A stretch of DNA of 64,000 nucleotides from positions 13,511 through 77,510 of the forward strand of contig CBDBZN010000001.1 of NCBI GenBank assembly GCA_965213575.1. The letters run 5' to 3'. This document shows positions 8,533-17,503 of this stretch, piece after piece (the stretch's first letter is position 1; every line of letters begins with the position of its first letter). The position numbers and the translations under genes were made by a program. The DNA is from JAUHXS01 sp965213575 (GTDB taxonomy: Bacteria; Bacteroidota; Bacteroidia; Chitinophagales; JAUHXS01). The notes beneath the pieces are model-generated. The model was not told the origin of the DNA. It made no database searches and worked only from the letters and a program-made list of their open reading frames with translations.

Positions 8533-9156
8533 CGTTTTATTTTTTACCTATTTCTGATAATAGGTTGTACAAAATATACCGCTACTGCACAGCATAAAAT
8601 CATATATGGAGATACAATCCACATGCGCCAAACAAAATTAATAGGTGATGATCCTAATGATTTTGTAGAAGGATATGAATTAAGAGAGCATCAACTTGAT
8701 GGCAAATGGCTGGTTTATTTTAAAGATGAACCTACTAAACTTTGGCTTGAAGCGAATCTCGATCACGGTAAAAGAGTAGGGAAATGGGAATATTGGCGTA
8801 AAAACGGTAATCGAGAAAAGCAAATATATTACGATCAAGGAGGAAATAAATTTCAATTGGTTCTATGGAATAGTAATGGAAATAAAGAAATAGAAACTAT
8901 GTATTATAAAGATTATTTCAATGGGCCATTAATTTCCTGGTATGACAATGGGCAAATGAAGTCGGTAAGTAATTTTGTCAGTCACAAACCAAACGGGATT
9001 TTTATAAAATGGTATACTACGGGGCATAAGGAATCAGAGAAGTTTTATGAAAATGGTGTTCCGGCTAGAGTTTGGAAATTTTGGAGTGAAGATGGAAGGC
9101 TTCTTAAACAGCAAGTTTATAAAGATGGCAAGGTGGTTAGAGAAGATAGTTTTTAG
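8521..9156 (+). CDS. MORN-repeat (YwqK-like) lipoprotein
   Basis: This is a surface lipoprotein of unknown function made of MORN-like repeats. From the TTG at 8521 it begins MSLFRFIFYLFLIIGC, a short signal peptide with lipobox IIGC. Repeats of the type GKWLVYF, GKWEYWRKNG, GPLISWYDNGQMKS and NGIFIKWY follow. The frame is open from an ATG at 8464 inside nqrF, but that start would put 19 residues, partly encoded by the terminator hairpin, before the signal peptide. Databases often label such proteins as toxin-antitoxin YwqK antitoxin; no toxin is present. The start is uncertain; the family is fairly sure. Confidence 0.72.
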   Translation: MSLFRFIFYLFLIIGCTKYTATAQHKIIYGDTIHMRQTKLIGDDPNDFVEGYELREHQLDGKWLVYFKDEPTKLWLEANLDHGKRVGKWEYWRKNGNREKQIYYDQGGNKFQLVLWNSNGNKEIETMYYKDYFNGPLISWYDNGQMKSVSNFVSHKPNGIFIKWYTTGHKESEKFYENGVPARVWKFWSEDGRLLKQQVYKDGKVVREDSF

Positions 9157-9303
9157 TGTAAGTTCGAGGTTCGAGGTTTAAAGTTTGCCCCCTCCTAAAC
9201 TGAGTTGACCGTTTTTTTAAATATATTGATATTTGGAGGTCAATTTGGGGCAATGGATAAAATAGTATGCTAAATCGTAACTCGTAATTCGTAAATTTAA
9301 TCT
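9157..9303. repeat. Intergenic region with short-unit direct repeats
   Basis: The gap before recO holds a doubled GTTCGAG unit at its left end and CGTAACTCGTAATTCGTAA at its right end, on either side of the 67-bp inverted repeat. Similar wordy repeats occur in other gaps of this window. Confidence 0.5.
9186..9252. repeat. 67-bp imperfect inverted repeat, possible MITE or IS remnant
   Basis: The ends TGCCCC and GGGGCA are complementary, as are the inner TTGACC and GGTCAA. The arms (9186-9210 and 9235-9252) enclose an AT-rich centre. This looks like the two ends of a small mobile element without a transposase, but no second copy is visible in the window. Confidence 0.4.
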
Positions 9304-10029
9304 GTGTTACATAAAACCAGAGGAGTTGTATTAAGAACGATAAAATATGCTGAAAGTAGCATTATCTGCAAAATATATACAGAAGAGTTTGGGTGGCAAT
9401 CATACATTGTAAATAGCGTACGAAGCGCAAAAAGTAAATCAAAAGCTAATTTATATCGCCCATTAAGTTTACTGGACCTAGTGGTTTATAAGAACGAAAG
9501 AAAAGATATTCAAAGAATATCTGAAGCAAAATATACTCATATTTATACCTCTATACCGTTTGAAGTGGTGAAAAGTTCTATCGCCTTATTTTTAGCAGAA
9601 GTGATTTTAAAAGCTGTTCAAGAAGAAGAAAGAAACAAAGAACTGTTTCAGTTTATTTTCAACTCCTTGTGTTTGCTAGATGAAACAGAAGATAGCGTAG
9701 CTAATTTTCCGCTTTACTTTTTAATTAAACTGACTAAATATTTAGGCTTCTACCCCTCCGGTAGCTATTCTGAACAAAATAATGCATTTAACTTACACTC
9801 TGGGTCTTTTCAACCGTATGCTCATTCAGTAAATTCAATTAGTATAATGCTAAGTGAGCTTTTATCTAAGCTGATGCAATTAAGTGTACAGGAGATAAAG
9901 TTTTTTTCTGTGCCTGCGTTGTATAGGAAAGAGTTATTAAATAAAGTTTTGATCTATTATCAGCTGCATTTAGGAGGATTTAATAATATAAAATCACCTG
10001 ATATATTAGAAGCAGTTTTTAAAGAATAA
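9304..10029 (+). CDS. recO: DNA repair protein RecO
   Basis: This 241-residue protein is RecO of the RecFOR pathway, which loads RecA onto SSB-covered single-stranded DNA. The start MLHKTRGVVLRTIKYAES and the following KIYTEEFGWQSYIV are the typical N-terminal OB-fold sequence. The C-terminal zinc-finger cysteines of some RecO proteins are absent, as in most Bacteroidota homologues. The start codon is GTG; no better ATG is near. The amidohydrolase gene starts one base after the stop, so the two are probably co-transcribed. Confidence 0.9.
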   Translation: MLHKTRGVVLRTIKYAESSIICKIYTEEFGWQSYIVNSVRSAKSKSKANLYRPLSLLDLVVYKNERKDIQRISEAKYTHIYTSIPFEVVKSSIALFLAEVILKAVQEEERNKELFQFIFNSLCLLDETEDSVANFPLYFLIKLTKYLGFYPSGSYSEQNNAFNLHSGSFQPYAHSVNSISIMLSELLSKLMQLSVQEIKFFSVPALYRKELLNKVLIYYQLHLGGFNNIKSPDILEAVFKE

Positions 10030-10030
10030 G

Positions 10031-11185
10031 ATGAGGAATATTTCGGCGGATTATATATTTATTGATGGACAGGTTGTTACCGGATGCCAATTAAGCATTG
10101 ATGAAGACGGCCTGATTCAATCTATAAATTACATCAATGAAGATGTTGCTGCTGAGCATCATAAAGGCTTATTAGTTCCGGGTTTTGTAAATGCCCATTG
10201 CCATTTAGAATTATCTCATACAAAAGGTTTAATAGCTGAAAAAACCGGTTTGCAAGCTTTTATTGATCAAGTGGTAAAAGTTCGAAATTATAATCTTAAA
10301 GAAATTGATGAAGCAATCGCTATTCAAGACAAACTAATGTATGACGCAGGTATTATAGCTGTTGGTGACATTGTTAACACGGCCAATACAATTGATGTAA
10401 AACGAAAAAGTAACCTATATTATCATAGTTTCATAGAACTTTTCGGGCTTCAGGAAAATTTAACTCAACTTCGAATACACGAGTTTGAGCAGTTAAAAGA
10501 CAAGTTTGATCAATATTATTTATCAAATAGTTTTACGCCTCACGCACCTTATTCAGTAAGCCCCAATCTATTTAAGTGGATTAATAAACAGAGCAGTAAC
10601 TATTCTATTATTTCTATTCACAATCAGGAGTGTGCTGCAGAAGATCAATTTTTTAAGAAAAAAGAAGGCCGGATAAAAAAACAAATGGAAGCATTTGGTG
10701 TCGACTTAAGTTATTGGAAAGCTACCGGTAAAAGTTCTGTTGAGAGTGTATTGCCTTATTTTGATAAAAACCAAAAGATATTGCTGGTACACAATACTTA
10801 TACTTCTGCAGAAGATATAGAAAAGGTAAATAATTCAGGTAAAAACATTTGGTGGTGTTTTTGTCCGAATGCTAATTTATATATAGAAGGCAAGTTGCCT
10901 AATATTAACTATTTTGATGCAGGACAAATAGTTATAGGAACAGACAGCTTGGCATCTAATCATCAGCTTTCAATCTTGGAAGAATTAAAAACTACACATC
11001 AGCATTATCCTGGTATATCTTTAATGCAACTGTTGACTTGGGCTACTATAAATGGAGCTAAATTATTTGGAATAGAAGATAAATACGGTACAATTTCAGT
11101 AGATAAAACCCCAGGTTTAGTGTTAATAGAAGGATTGGATAATTTGAGGATGAATCAGCATACGAAAGCTAAAAGGATCGATTAA
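10031..11185 (+). CDS. Amidohydrolase family protein (deaminase-like)
   Basis: This 384-residue metal-dependent hydrolase has the TIM-barrel amidohydrolase signature. It shows PGFVNAHCHLELSHTKG with metal ligands H56 and H58, then FTPHAPYSVSP, SIHNQECAAEDQFF and the metal-binding aspartate in IGTDSLASN. This pattern fits the cytosine/guanine/aminofutalosine deaminase branch rather than urease or dihydroorotase. The substrate cannot be read from sequence. It follows recO by one base. Aminodeoxyfutalosine deaminase is a possibility that the rest of the genome could test. Confidence 0.85.
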   Translation: MRNISADYIFIDGQVVTGCQLSIDEDGLIQSINYINEDVAAEHHKGLLVPGFVNAHCHLELSHTKGLIAEKTGLQAFIDQVVKVRNYNLKEIDEAIAIQDKLMYDAGIIAVGDIVNTANTIDVKRKSNLYYHSFIELFGLQENLTQLRIHEFEQLKDKFDQYYLSNSFTPHAPYSVSPNLFKWINKQSSNYSIISIHNQECAAEDQFFKKKEGRIKKQMEAFGVDLSYWKATGKSSVESVLPYFDKNQKILLVHNTYTSAEDIEKVNNSGKNIWWCFCPNANLYIEGKLPNINYFDAGQIVIGTDSLASNHQLSILEELKTTHQHYPGISLMQLLTWATINGAKLFGIEDKYGTISVDKTPGLVLIEGLDNLRMNQHTKAKRID

Positions 11186-11267
11186 GTTTATAAAATCAAA
11201 TAAAAACCGCTTCAAAAATTTTACTTTTGATAGAACTTTTAAAAGAGAGGGCTTTAAAACAATAATA

Positions 11268-12170
11268 ATGAAAAAGGGCGTATTAATAATGGCATACGGA
11301 GCTCCCAATAAAATGGAGGATGTGGAGCCATTTTATACCGATATTCGAGGTGGAAAAAAGCCTTCTCCCGAATTATTAGAAGAATTAGTTGGCCGGTATA
11401 AACTGATCGGAGGTAAATCTCCATTATTAGAGATAACAACTGCCCAAGCAAATGGCTTGCAAGAACGCTTGGGAGAAGAATATAAAGTGTACGTTGGCAT
11501 GAGGCATTGGGAACCTTGGATTCCACAAGTAATGCAAATAATGAAGAAAGACGGGGTAGAAGAAATACTAGCTTTAGTCATGGCTCCGCATTATTCAAAG
11601 ATGAGTATTGGTAAATACATGAATATTGTTGAACAAACTAATTTAGATAATAATTATAAATTCAAAATTCATAAAATCGAAAACTGGCATACTCATCCAT
11701 TGTTTATCAAAGCGCTAAGCAAAAAAACAAGTGAGGCTATGGAAAAGTTTAGTGAGGAAGAGCAAAAAGATTTGATGGTTTTTTTTACCGCTCATAGTTT
11801 GCCGGTCAGGATAAGAGAATGGAATGATCCATATGAAAATCAGCTAAATGAAACTAGCCGGTTGGTTGCTGAAAAACTAAACATCAAAAAATGGAAGTTT
11901 GCTTTTCAAAGTGCGGGTAGAACCCCGGAACCTTGGCTAGGGCCTGATATTGTAGATGCGATTAGCAACTTATCTGTACAAAATGGAAAAGCCGCTTTAG
12001 TATGCGTAGTAGGTTTTATTGCAGATCATTTAGAAGTGATTTATGATATAGATATTGAAGCCAAGCCGGAAGCAGAGAAAATCGGTGTGCATTTAGAACG
12101 CATTGATATGTTGAATGATAATAGTACATTAATAAATTGTTTTGAAGAAATCGTTAGAGAAAAATTTTAA
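11268..12170 (+). CDS. hemH: Ferrochelatase, coproporphyrin (CpfC) type
   Basis: This 300-residue enzyme inserts ferrous iron into a porphyrin. The start KKGVLIMAYGAPNKMEDVEP closely follows Bacillus HemH: Y10 matches the tyrosine that coordinates coproheme iron in coproporphyrin ferrochelatases. The protoporphyrin type has a different N-terminal motif. H176 (TAHSLPVRIREW) and E256 (ADHLEVIYD) are the expected catalytic residues, and APHYSKMS is typical. hemY overlaps its end by 29 nt, as part of the same Bacillus-like pair. The inference is that this organism makes heme by the coproporphyrin route or has acquired these genes. Confidence 0.9.
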   Translation: MKKGVLIMAYGAPNKMEDVEPFYTDIRGGKKPSPELLEELVGRYKLIGGKSPLLEITTAQANGLQERLGEEYKVYVGMRHWEPWIPQVMQIMKKDGVEEILALVMAPHYSKMSIGKYMNIVEQTNLDNNYKFKIHKIENWHTHPLFIKALSKKTSEAMEKFSEEEQKDLMVFFTAHSLPVRIREWNDPYENQLNETSRLVAEKLNIKKWKFAFQSAGRTPEPWLGPDIVDAISNLSVQNGKAALVCVVGFIADHLEVIYDIDIEAKPEAEKIGVHLERIDMLNDNSTLINCFEEIVREKF

Positions 12171-13590
12171 AAGAAAGAAAATAGTCGTAGTTGGCGGAGG
12201 TATCACCGGGCTGTCAACTGCCTACTTTTTGCAGCAATTCAATAAGTTTGATATCACGATCGTTGAAGCAAGCAAAGAATTTGGGGGTAAAATAAAAACG
12301 ATAAATGAGGATGGATTTATTATAGAAGCAGGGCCCGATTCATTTATTTCTACTAAACCGGAAGCTGTGCGGTTGATCAAAAAGTTGGGATATGCCCATA
12401 ATTTGATCAATCCGTTAAACAATAAGTATTTTATATACTTTAATCGAAAATTAAATAGTTTGCCTAAAGGGTTTGTATCTATGGTGCCTACGCAAGTAGT
12501 TCCATTTTTAACAGATACTTTGTTTACATTTTCCGGTAAATGTAGAGTTCTTTTAGAGCCCTTCATTCCCAAAAGAAAAAAAATAACAGATGAATCACTT
12601 GCTGCATTTTTTGGAAGAAGATTTGGTAAGGAGTATGTTACAAAAGTAGCCGCCCCTTTGTTTGCAGGCATTCATGCGGCAAATCCTGACGAGTTGAGCA
12701 TACTTTCTACATTGCCACATTTTAGAAAAATGGAACAGCATCATGGAAGTATTACCAAAGCCGTTAAGCAAACATTAAAAACTAAAGTTAGAAACACAGA
12801 ATCTGTTTTTTTAAGCTTAAAAGGGGGTATTCATAAATTAGTAGAATATCTTATTTATAAACTGAAGTATGTAAATAAGTTTAATGAAGTATTAGTTAAT
12901 GATATCCAAACAATTGGTCGAGAATATGAATTAAAATTATCAACCGGTAAAACTTTACTAACAGAATATGTCATTTTTACGACTCCTGCCTATATTACGG
13001 CAAGTATTTTGAATAGGTTAAATAATAAAGCTTCAAAATTACTAGGTGATATTCCATTTGCTTCCACCGTGATTGTCACTTTAGCTATTTCTAAAAAGAA
13101 CATTAAACATGTAATGGATGCGACCGGCTTTATCATTCCTGAAAATGAATCTATTCAAATGACGGCTTGCACGTGGACTTCATCTAAATGGCAACATAGG
13201 GCGCCACAAGAGTATGTATTAATAAGATGTTATTACGGCAAATATAAAAATGACCAAGTTTTAAAGTTAACTGATGAAGAATTGATACAATTGGCAACTA
13301 AAGAGCTGAAACCCATCATTGATTGGAACGGTGAATTACACAAATCCTGGATTTTCCGTTGGACGAATGGATTGCCTCAGTATCTCGTAGGGCATCAACG
13401 CAAAGTAAAACAAATTGAAAAATCGCTAAAATCGACACCAAATATTTTTTTAGCCGGTGCATCTTATTACGGGGTAGGATTGCCTGATTGTATCAAGCAA
13501 GGGGAAAAAGTAGCCGGCTTAGTCGCAGCGATAGAAAAGAAACAAACGAAAAAATCACCTCCATCAGCAGTTAGTAAGCTTAAAAAGTAA
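12142..13590 (+). CDS. hemY: Coproporphyrinogen/protoporphyrinogen oxidase, HemY/CgoX type
   Basis: This 482-residue FAD enzyme oxidises a porphyrinogen to the porphyrin. It has the N-terminal dinucleotide fold IVVVGGGITGLSTAYFLQ, then IIEAGPDSFIS and the C-terminal FAD segment YYGVGLPDCIKQGEKVAG. Internal segments such as MTACTWTSSKWQHRAP and GLPQYLVGHQRKV resemble Bacillus HemY, now known to be a coproporphyrinogen III oxidase. The only usable start is TTG at 12142, inside hemH, which implies translational coupling. The C-terminal tail KKQTKKSPPSAVSKLKK is a short basic extension. Confidence 0.9.
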   Translation: MKKSLEKNFKRKKIVVVGGGITGLSTAYFLQQFNKFDITIVEASKEFGGKIKTINEDGFIIEAGPDSFISTKPEAVRLIKKLGYAHNLINPLNNKYFIYFNRKLNSLPKGFVSMVPTQVVPFLTDTLFTFSGKCRVLLEPFIPKRKKITDESLAAFFGRRFGKEYVTKVAAPLFAGIHAANPDELSILSTLPHFRKMEQHHGSITKAVKQTLKTKVRNTESVFLSLKGGIHKLVEYLIYKLKYVNKFNEVLVNDIQTIGREYELKLSTGKTLLTEYVIFTTPAYITASILNRLNNKASKLLGDIPFASTVIVTLAISKKNIKHVMDATGFIIPENESIQMTACTWTSSKWQHRAPQEYVLIRCYYGKYKNDQVLKLTDEELIQLATKELKPIIDWNGELHKSWIFRWTNGLPQYLVGHQRKVKQIEKSLKSTPNIFLAGASYYGVGLPDCIKQGEKVAGLVAAIEKKQTKKSPPSAVSKLKK

Positions 13591-13701
13591 ATGGTTCAAT
13601 ACTTGTTTAGACGAGTTGAAATAAAACTTATTTTAAACGTGTATTATAAAATAAAATAAGCATATGGTGACGATTATAAATCACGCCCTCAGTTTTTATA
13701 G

Positions 13702-14235
13702 TTATTCCATCACTTTTATAGCTTTTACAAATCTACGGGTATAGCCTTCATTTGTTAGAGACGTCACTACCACACGTTTTGCCTTACCTGAAGTAGCATG
13801 AATAAATTCACTTTCTTGTCCATTTGCTTTTAAAACAATACCTACATGTCCGATGGCATTGCGAGAAGGGCTTAAAAAGACCAATATGTCTCCCTTTTTC
13901 ACTTGTTCAATAGGAATTTCTTGTCCAAAAGTATCGTATTGAGCGGAACTTCTGGGAACATCAATGTCGAACTGACTAAAAACATAATAAACAAATCCTG
14001 AGCAGTCGAAGCCGTTTTTTGTGCAAGAACCATAAACGTATGGGGTGCCTAGTAATGATTCAGCAAAAAAACCAATGCTATCTCTCAAAGCAATATCATC
14101 ATTTTGAGTATTTATCTGCAATTCTATCCTTGCAGGCTCTTTTTCATTCTGTCCTCCAGTTACACCACAAGCGATTGTAAGTAGTAACGAAGTAAAACTT
14201 ACTATAAAGACGATTAGTTTTATAACTCCGGTCAT
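13702..14235 (-). CDS. NlpC/P60 family peptidoglycan hydrolase lipoprotein
   Basis: This 177-residue protein is a predicted cell-wall endopeptidase. A signal peptide ends in the lipobox TIAC with C23 as lipid site. The NlpC/P60 domain (about 50-175) has the catalytic cysteine C78 in GFDCSGFVYY, H130 in IGHVGIVL and a third polar residue H146 in FIHATSG. It probably cleaves peptide stems of peptidoglycan from an envelope membrane. It stands alone, convergent with hemY. Confidence 0.9.
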   Translation of the reverse strand: MTGVIKLIVFIVSFTSLLLTIACGVTGGQNEKEPARIELQINTQNDDIALRDSIGFFAESLLGTPYVYGSCTKNGFDCSGFVYYVFSQFDIDVPRSSAQYDTFGQEIPIEQVKKGDILVFLSPSRNAIGHVGIVLKANGQESEFIHATSGKAKRVVVTSLTNEGYTRRFVKAIKVME

Positions 14236-14390
14236 AGATTAATAAATGGGCTTTTTTGTTCCTACAATGTCTAGTTCATACCAAAGCTGGTAAATTTTTA
14301 TATTAAAAGCTAATTTATTTTTATTCCCTAGCGGCTCTTGTTAGATTTAAAGTTTGCTAAACTATTAAGCGTTTTACACATAAACTTATA

Positions 14391-15188
14391 CTACGATTTA
14401 AAATTACTTTTCAGCATTGAAACTAGGCCTGTATTAACTTTATCATTACCGGCTATAATTTCTTTTCCAAACAGAAAATCATCTTTCCCTGAAAAATCAG
14501 TTATTTGCCCACCCGCTTGTTGGACTAAAAAAGCTCCGGCTGCTACATCCCAGGGATGCAGATTAAACTCAAAAAAGCCATCAAATCGGCCACAAGCTAC
14601 ATAAGCTAAATCTAAAGCTGCTGAACCAAGCCTTCGCACACCTCGGGAATTTTCTATCACTTGATTGAGCGTTTTAATGTATGCATCTAATTTGTCAAAA
14701 TGTTCATAAGGAAATCCTGTTGCAATAAGTCCATCAAATAACGTAGGGCACACAGAAACGTTTATAATATCTTTATTAAGATACGCTTTGCCTCCTTCCC
14801 AAGAATAAAAGCATTCTTTTCTATTCATATCATAAATAATACCCATTACTAACTTGTCTTGGCGAGTTAGCCCCACGCTGATTGAGTAAAAAGGTATTTG
14901 ATGGATAAAATTTGTAGTGCCATCTAGCGGATCAATGATCCATTGATAATAACCTTTTGTATTCTCTGTATCTTCTTCTGTAAGAAATCCTGCATCGGGG
15001 ATCAGCTTTGCGAGCTGTTTAACTAATTTTTCCTCAGCAGTTTTGTCGACATAGGTTACAAAATTATTTTGTCCTTTCGACTCAATTATAGCAGGATTTA
15101 TCTTTTTAGATTCAGCATGAATAAAATGGCCTACCTCTTTTATAATATCACATGCTTGCAAGCATATATTTTTTAAATCTATATTCAT
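14391..15188 (-). CDS. suhB: Inositol monophosphatase family protein
   Basis: This 265-residue protein is a magnesium-dependent phosphatase of the SuhB/IMPase family. The metal-binding motifs are visible: FLTEEDTEN, IDPLDGTTNFIHQIPFYS and HPWDVAAGAFLVQQAGG. The true substrate could be inositol phosphate, a sugar phosphate or a nucleotide bisphosphate. The gene is last in the minus-strand run rsmI-lnt-suhB, with 2 nt between lnt stop and its start. Confidence 0.9.
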   Translation of the reverse strand: MNIDLKNICLQACDIIKEVGHFIHAESKKINPAIIESKGQNNFVTYVDKTAEEKLVKQLAKLIPDAGFLTEEDTENTKGYYQWIIDPLDGTTNFIHQIPFYSISVGLTRQDKLVMGIIYDMNRKECFYSWEGGKAYLNKDIINVSVCPTLFDGLIATGFPYEHFDKLDAYIKTLNQVIENSRGVRRLGSAALDLAYVACGRFDGFFEFNLHPWDVAAGAFLVQQAGGQITDFSGKDDFLFGKEIIAGNDKVNTGLVSMLKSNFKS

Positions 15189-15190
15189 AA

Positions 15191-16819
15191 TTACGCAAAA
15201 AATTTCCTGGTTTTTTTCCTCACAAAAAGCAATATAATTATTATAACTGAGAAGCAGCAGGCAACTCTTCCAATAAAATCTCCTTGCTCAGAGTAAAAAG
15301 TCAGGTCATTGTTTTTATTAATAATGCCATTAATCACTGCATCTTCTTCATATTTAGTTCGTTGAAGGATTTCTCCTTTTTGGTTTATAAAACAAGAAAT
15401 GCCTGTATTAGCCGACCGCGCAAAACTACGCCTATGCTCTATTGCCCTTAAAGACGCATAATGCATGTGCTGGATGTGTCCGGGAGTGTTCTGCCACCAA
15501 GCATCGTTGGTAATGATAAACAGTACATTCGCACCTTTTAAAACATATTCTCCCACAAAATTTCCAAAGACAGATTCATAGCAAATGACGGTTCCCGCAG
15601 TAGTAGTTCCGCTGTTAAATACAGATCGTTCGCGTTGCGTAGCTAAACTTCCCGTTATTCCGCCCATGTCAATAGCAAAAATATCTAAAAAACTAAACAA
15701 AGAAGGGTAGGGCATCCGTTCAACTCCCGGTACTAATTTTGATTTGTGGTATATGTCAATATCTCCTGTATACTGCATTTGAATAGCTGAATTATAAGCG
15801 TCATAATATTGAGTGCCATTTTGGAGTTTCCGTGCAGTTGAAGTTTCTTTTTCGGTATAATATTGATAAGCAGAAATGCCGGTAACTAGATTTAAATTGC
15901 GATAATCCAACAAAAAACTCCTTATTTCATTAATTAAGTTATTACTATATAAATCGGATAGTTTAATGCCTTGAGGAAGGGCAGTTTCCGGCCAAATTAA
16001 ATAATCAGTAGTTGACGTAAGGCCTTTTACAGATAAAGAAAGAATTTTATTTAATTGATCTTGTGCGCTTAAGCCTGAAAATTTTTCAGTGTACGGATCA
16101 ATATTTGGTTGTACCACCGTAATTTCTAAGGGTTGATCTTTTTCATGATAATTATTGTATAGATATAAAGAAAACCAAATAGGTAAGCCAATAATTATAA
16201 TCGGATTAAAAAACAGGAAGCTGACTCTAATAAAATTTAATTTAGCTCCGATCTGCTTTTGATAGTTGTGATAGGCTAAAAGTTTGCGTATGCTTTCATA
16301 AATAAAAATATTTGTAATTAAGATCCAAAAACTACCGCCTAAAGCTCCGGTATATTCATACCACTGAATACATTTGATACTTTTAGCAAATCCATTGCCC
16401 AAAGTCAGCCATGGCCAAGTCAGCTCCCATCTTAAATGGATGTATTCAAAGGCAAGCCATAAAGAAAGAAGCGCTATGTACCCGGCTGATCTGCCGAGTA
16501 AAATCTTTGCCCGATGAAATAATAAAAATGGAACAGACATCAATAAAGCATTACAGATCATGGCCATTACAGCTCCACCCGGAGAAGCATTCCAGACCCA
16601 CCAAGTAGTTAAAATATTCCAAATCAAAAATCCAATATAAGTGTATAGCCATACGAAAGTATTCGAGTTTTTAGGTTTATCTACTTGTATGGTATCTTGT
16701 AAAAAGAGGATTGGGATCCAGGAGATAAATAATAAAAAACTGAATATTAGCGGTGGCCATGCTAAAAATGATAGCAAAGCAAAACATATAGACAGTAATA
16801 CATAATTCAGATGCCTCAT
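15191..16819 (-). CDS. lnt: Apolipoprotein N-acyltransferase
   Basis: This 542-residue inner-membrane enzyme adds the third acyl chain to lipoproteins. The N-terminal part has about six membrane segments. The C-terminal nitrilase domain shows the catalytic glutamate in LIWPETALPQG, lysine in YHKSKLVPGVERMPYP and cysteine in TVICYESVFGN. A last hydrophobic segment closes the chain. It sits 3 nt after rsmI. Several lipoproteins in this window are potential substrates. Confidence 0.94.
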   Translation of the reverse strand: MRHLNYVLLSICFALLSFLAWPPLIFSFLLFISWIPILFLQDTIQVDKPKNSNTFVWLYTYIGFLIWNILTTWWVWNASPGGAVMAMICNALLMSVPFLLFHRAKILLGRSAGYIALLSLWLAFEYIHLRWELTWPWLTLGNGFAKSIKCIQWYEYTGALGGSFWILITNIFIYESIRKLLAYHNYQKQIGAKLNFIRVSFLFFNPIIIIGLPIWFSLYLYNNYHEKDQPLEITVVQPNIDPYTEKFSGLSAQDQLNKILSLSVKGLTSTTDYLIWPETALPQGIKLSDLYSNNLINEIRSFLLDYRNLNLVTGISAYQYYTEKETSTARKLQNGTQYYDAYNSAIQMQYTGDIDIYHKSKLVPGVERMPYPSLFSFLDIFAIDMGGITGSLATQRERSVFNSGTTTAGTVICYESVFGNFVGEYVLKGANVLFIITNDAWWQNTPGHIQHMHYASLRAIEHRRSFARSANTGISCFINQKGEILQRTKYEEDAVINGIINKNNDLTFYSEQGDFIGRVACCFSVIIIILLFVRKKTRKFFA

Positions 16820-16822
16820 TTG

Positions 16823-17503
16823 TTAGCTTTTATCTGTTTTCCCTGTAACAATTATAACGATTTCTCCTTTAGGTTTATTCGATTCATAATGTGCTAAAAC
16901 AGTTTCAATATTTCCTCGAATATTTTCTTCAAATACCTTTGTTAACTCTCTCGAAACGCAGATGTTCCTATCTGGCCCAAAATGTTCCATAAATTGAGAA
17001 AGTGTTTTTATCAATCTGTGAGGAGATTCGTAAAATATCATTGTCCGGTCCTCATCTGCAAGTTTTCGCAGCCTGGTTTGCCTGCCTTTTTTATGCGGTA
17101 AAAATCCTTCGAATATAAATTTATCACAAGGTATACCGGAATTAACTAAAGCCGGAATAAAGGCGGTAGCACCGGGCAAGCACTCTACAGCTATATCGTT
17201 TTGTAAGCAAGTTCTTACAATTAAAAATCCCGGATCTGAGATGCCCGGAGTGCCTGCGTCTGATACTAAAGCCAACTGAGTGTTTGATTTTAGCAGATGT
17301 ATAATTTTTTCTGTTGTATGATGTTCATTATGTTGATGATAAGGTTGGAGCTTTGTCTCAATATTATAATGGCTACAAAGTTTCTTAGTTTGTCGTGTAT
17401 CTTCTGCTAGGATGAGGTCAACCTCTTTTAGTGTTTTTATTGCCCTAAAAGTAATATCTTCTAAATTACCAATGGGAGTTGGAACAATAAACAATTTACC
17501 CAT
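16823..17503 (-). CDS. rsmI: 16S rRNA 2'-O-methyltransferase RsmI
   Basis: This 226-residue SAM-dependent enzyme methylates the ribose of C1402 in 16S rRNA. The hallmark start GKLFIVPTPIGNLEDITFRA, the LAEDTRQTKKL segment, VSDAGTPGISDPG and the FEGFLPHKKGRQ motif are all present. It lacks the C-terminal extension of the E. coli protein and so is shorter, as in many Bacteroidota. It leads the rsmI-lnt-suhB run. Confidence 0.95.
   Translation of the reverse strand: MGKLFIVPTPIGNLEDITFRAIKTLKEVDLILAEDTRQTKKLCSHYNIETKLQPYHQHNEHHTTEKIIHLLKSNTQLALVSDAGTPGISDPGFLIVRTCLQNDIAVECLPGATAFIPALVNSGIPCDKFIFEGFLPHKKGRQTRLRKLADEDRTMIFYESPHRLIKTLSQFMEHFGPDRNICVSRELTKVFEENIRGNIETVLAHYESNKPKGEIVIIVTGKTDKS

Noticed and set aside
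8521..9156. Toxin-antitoxin locus (YwqK antitoxin name)
   Set aside because: No toxin gene is adjacent, and the protein is a MORN-repeat lipoprotein.
13627..13660. Terminator after hemY
   Set aside because: CTTATTTTA/TAAAATAAG can pair, but the stem has almost no GC and the loop is long, so chance is as likely.
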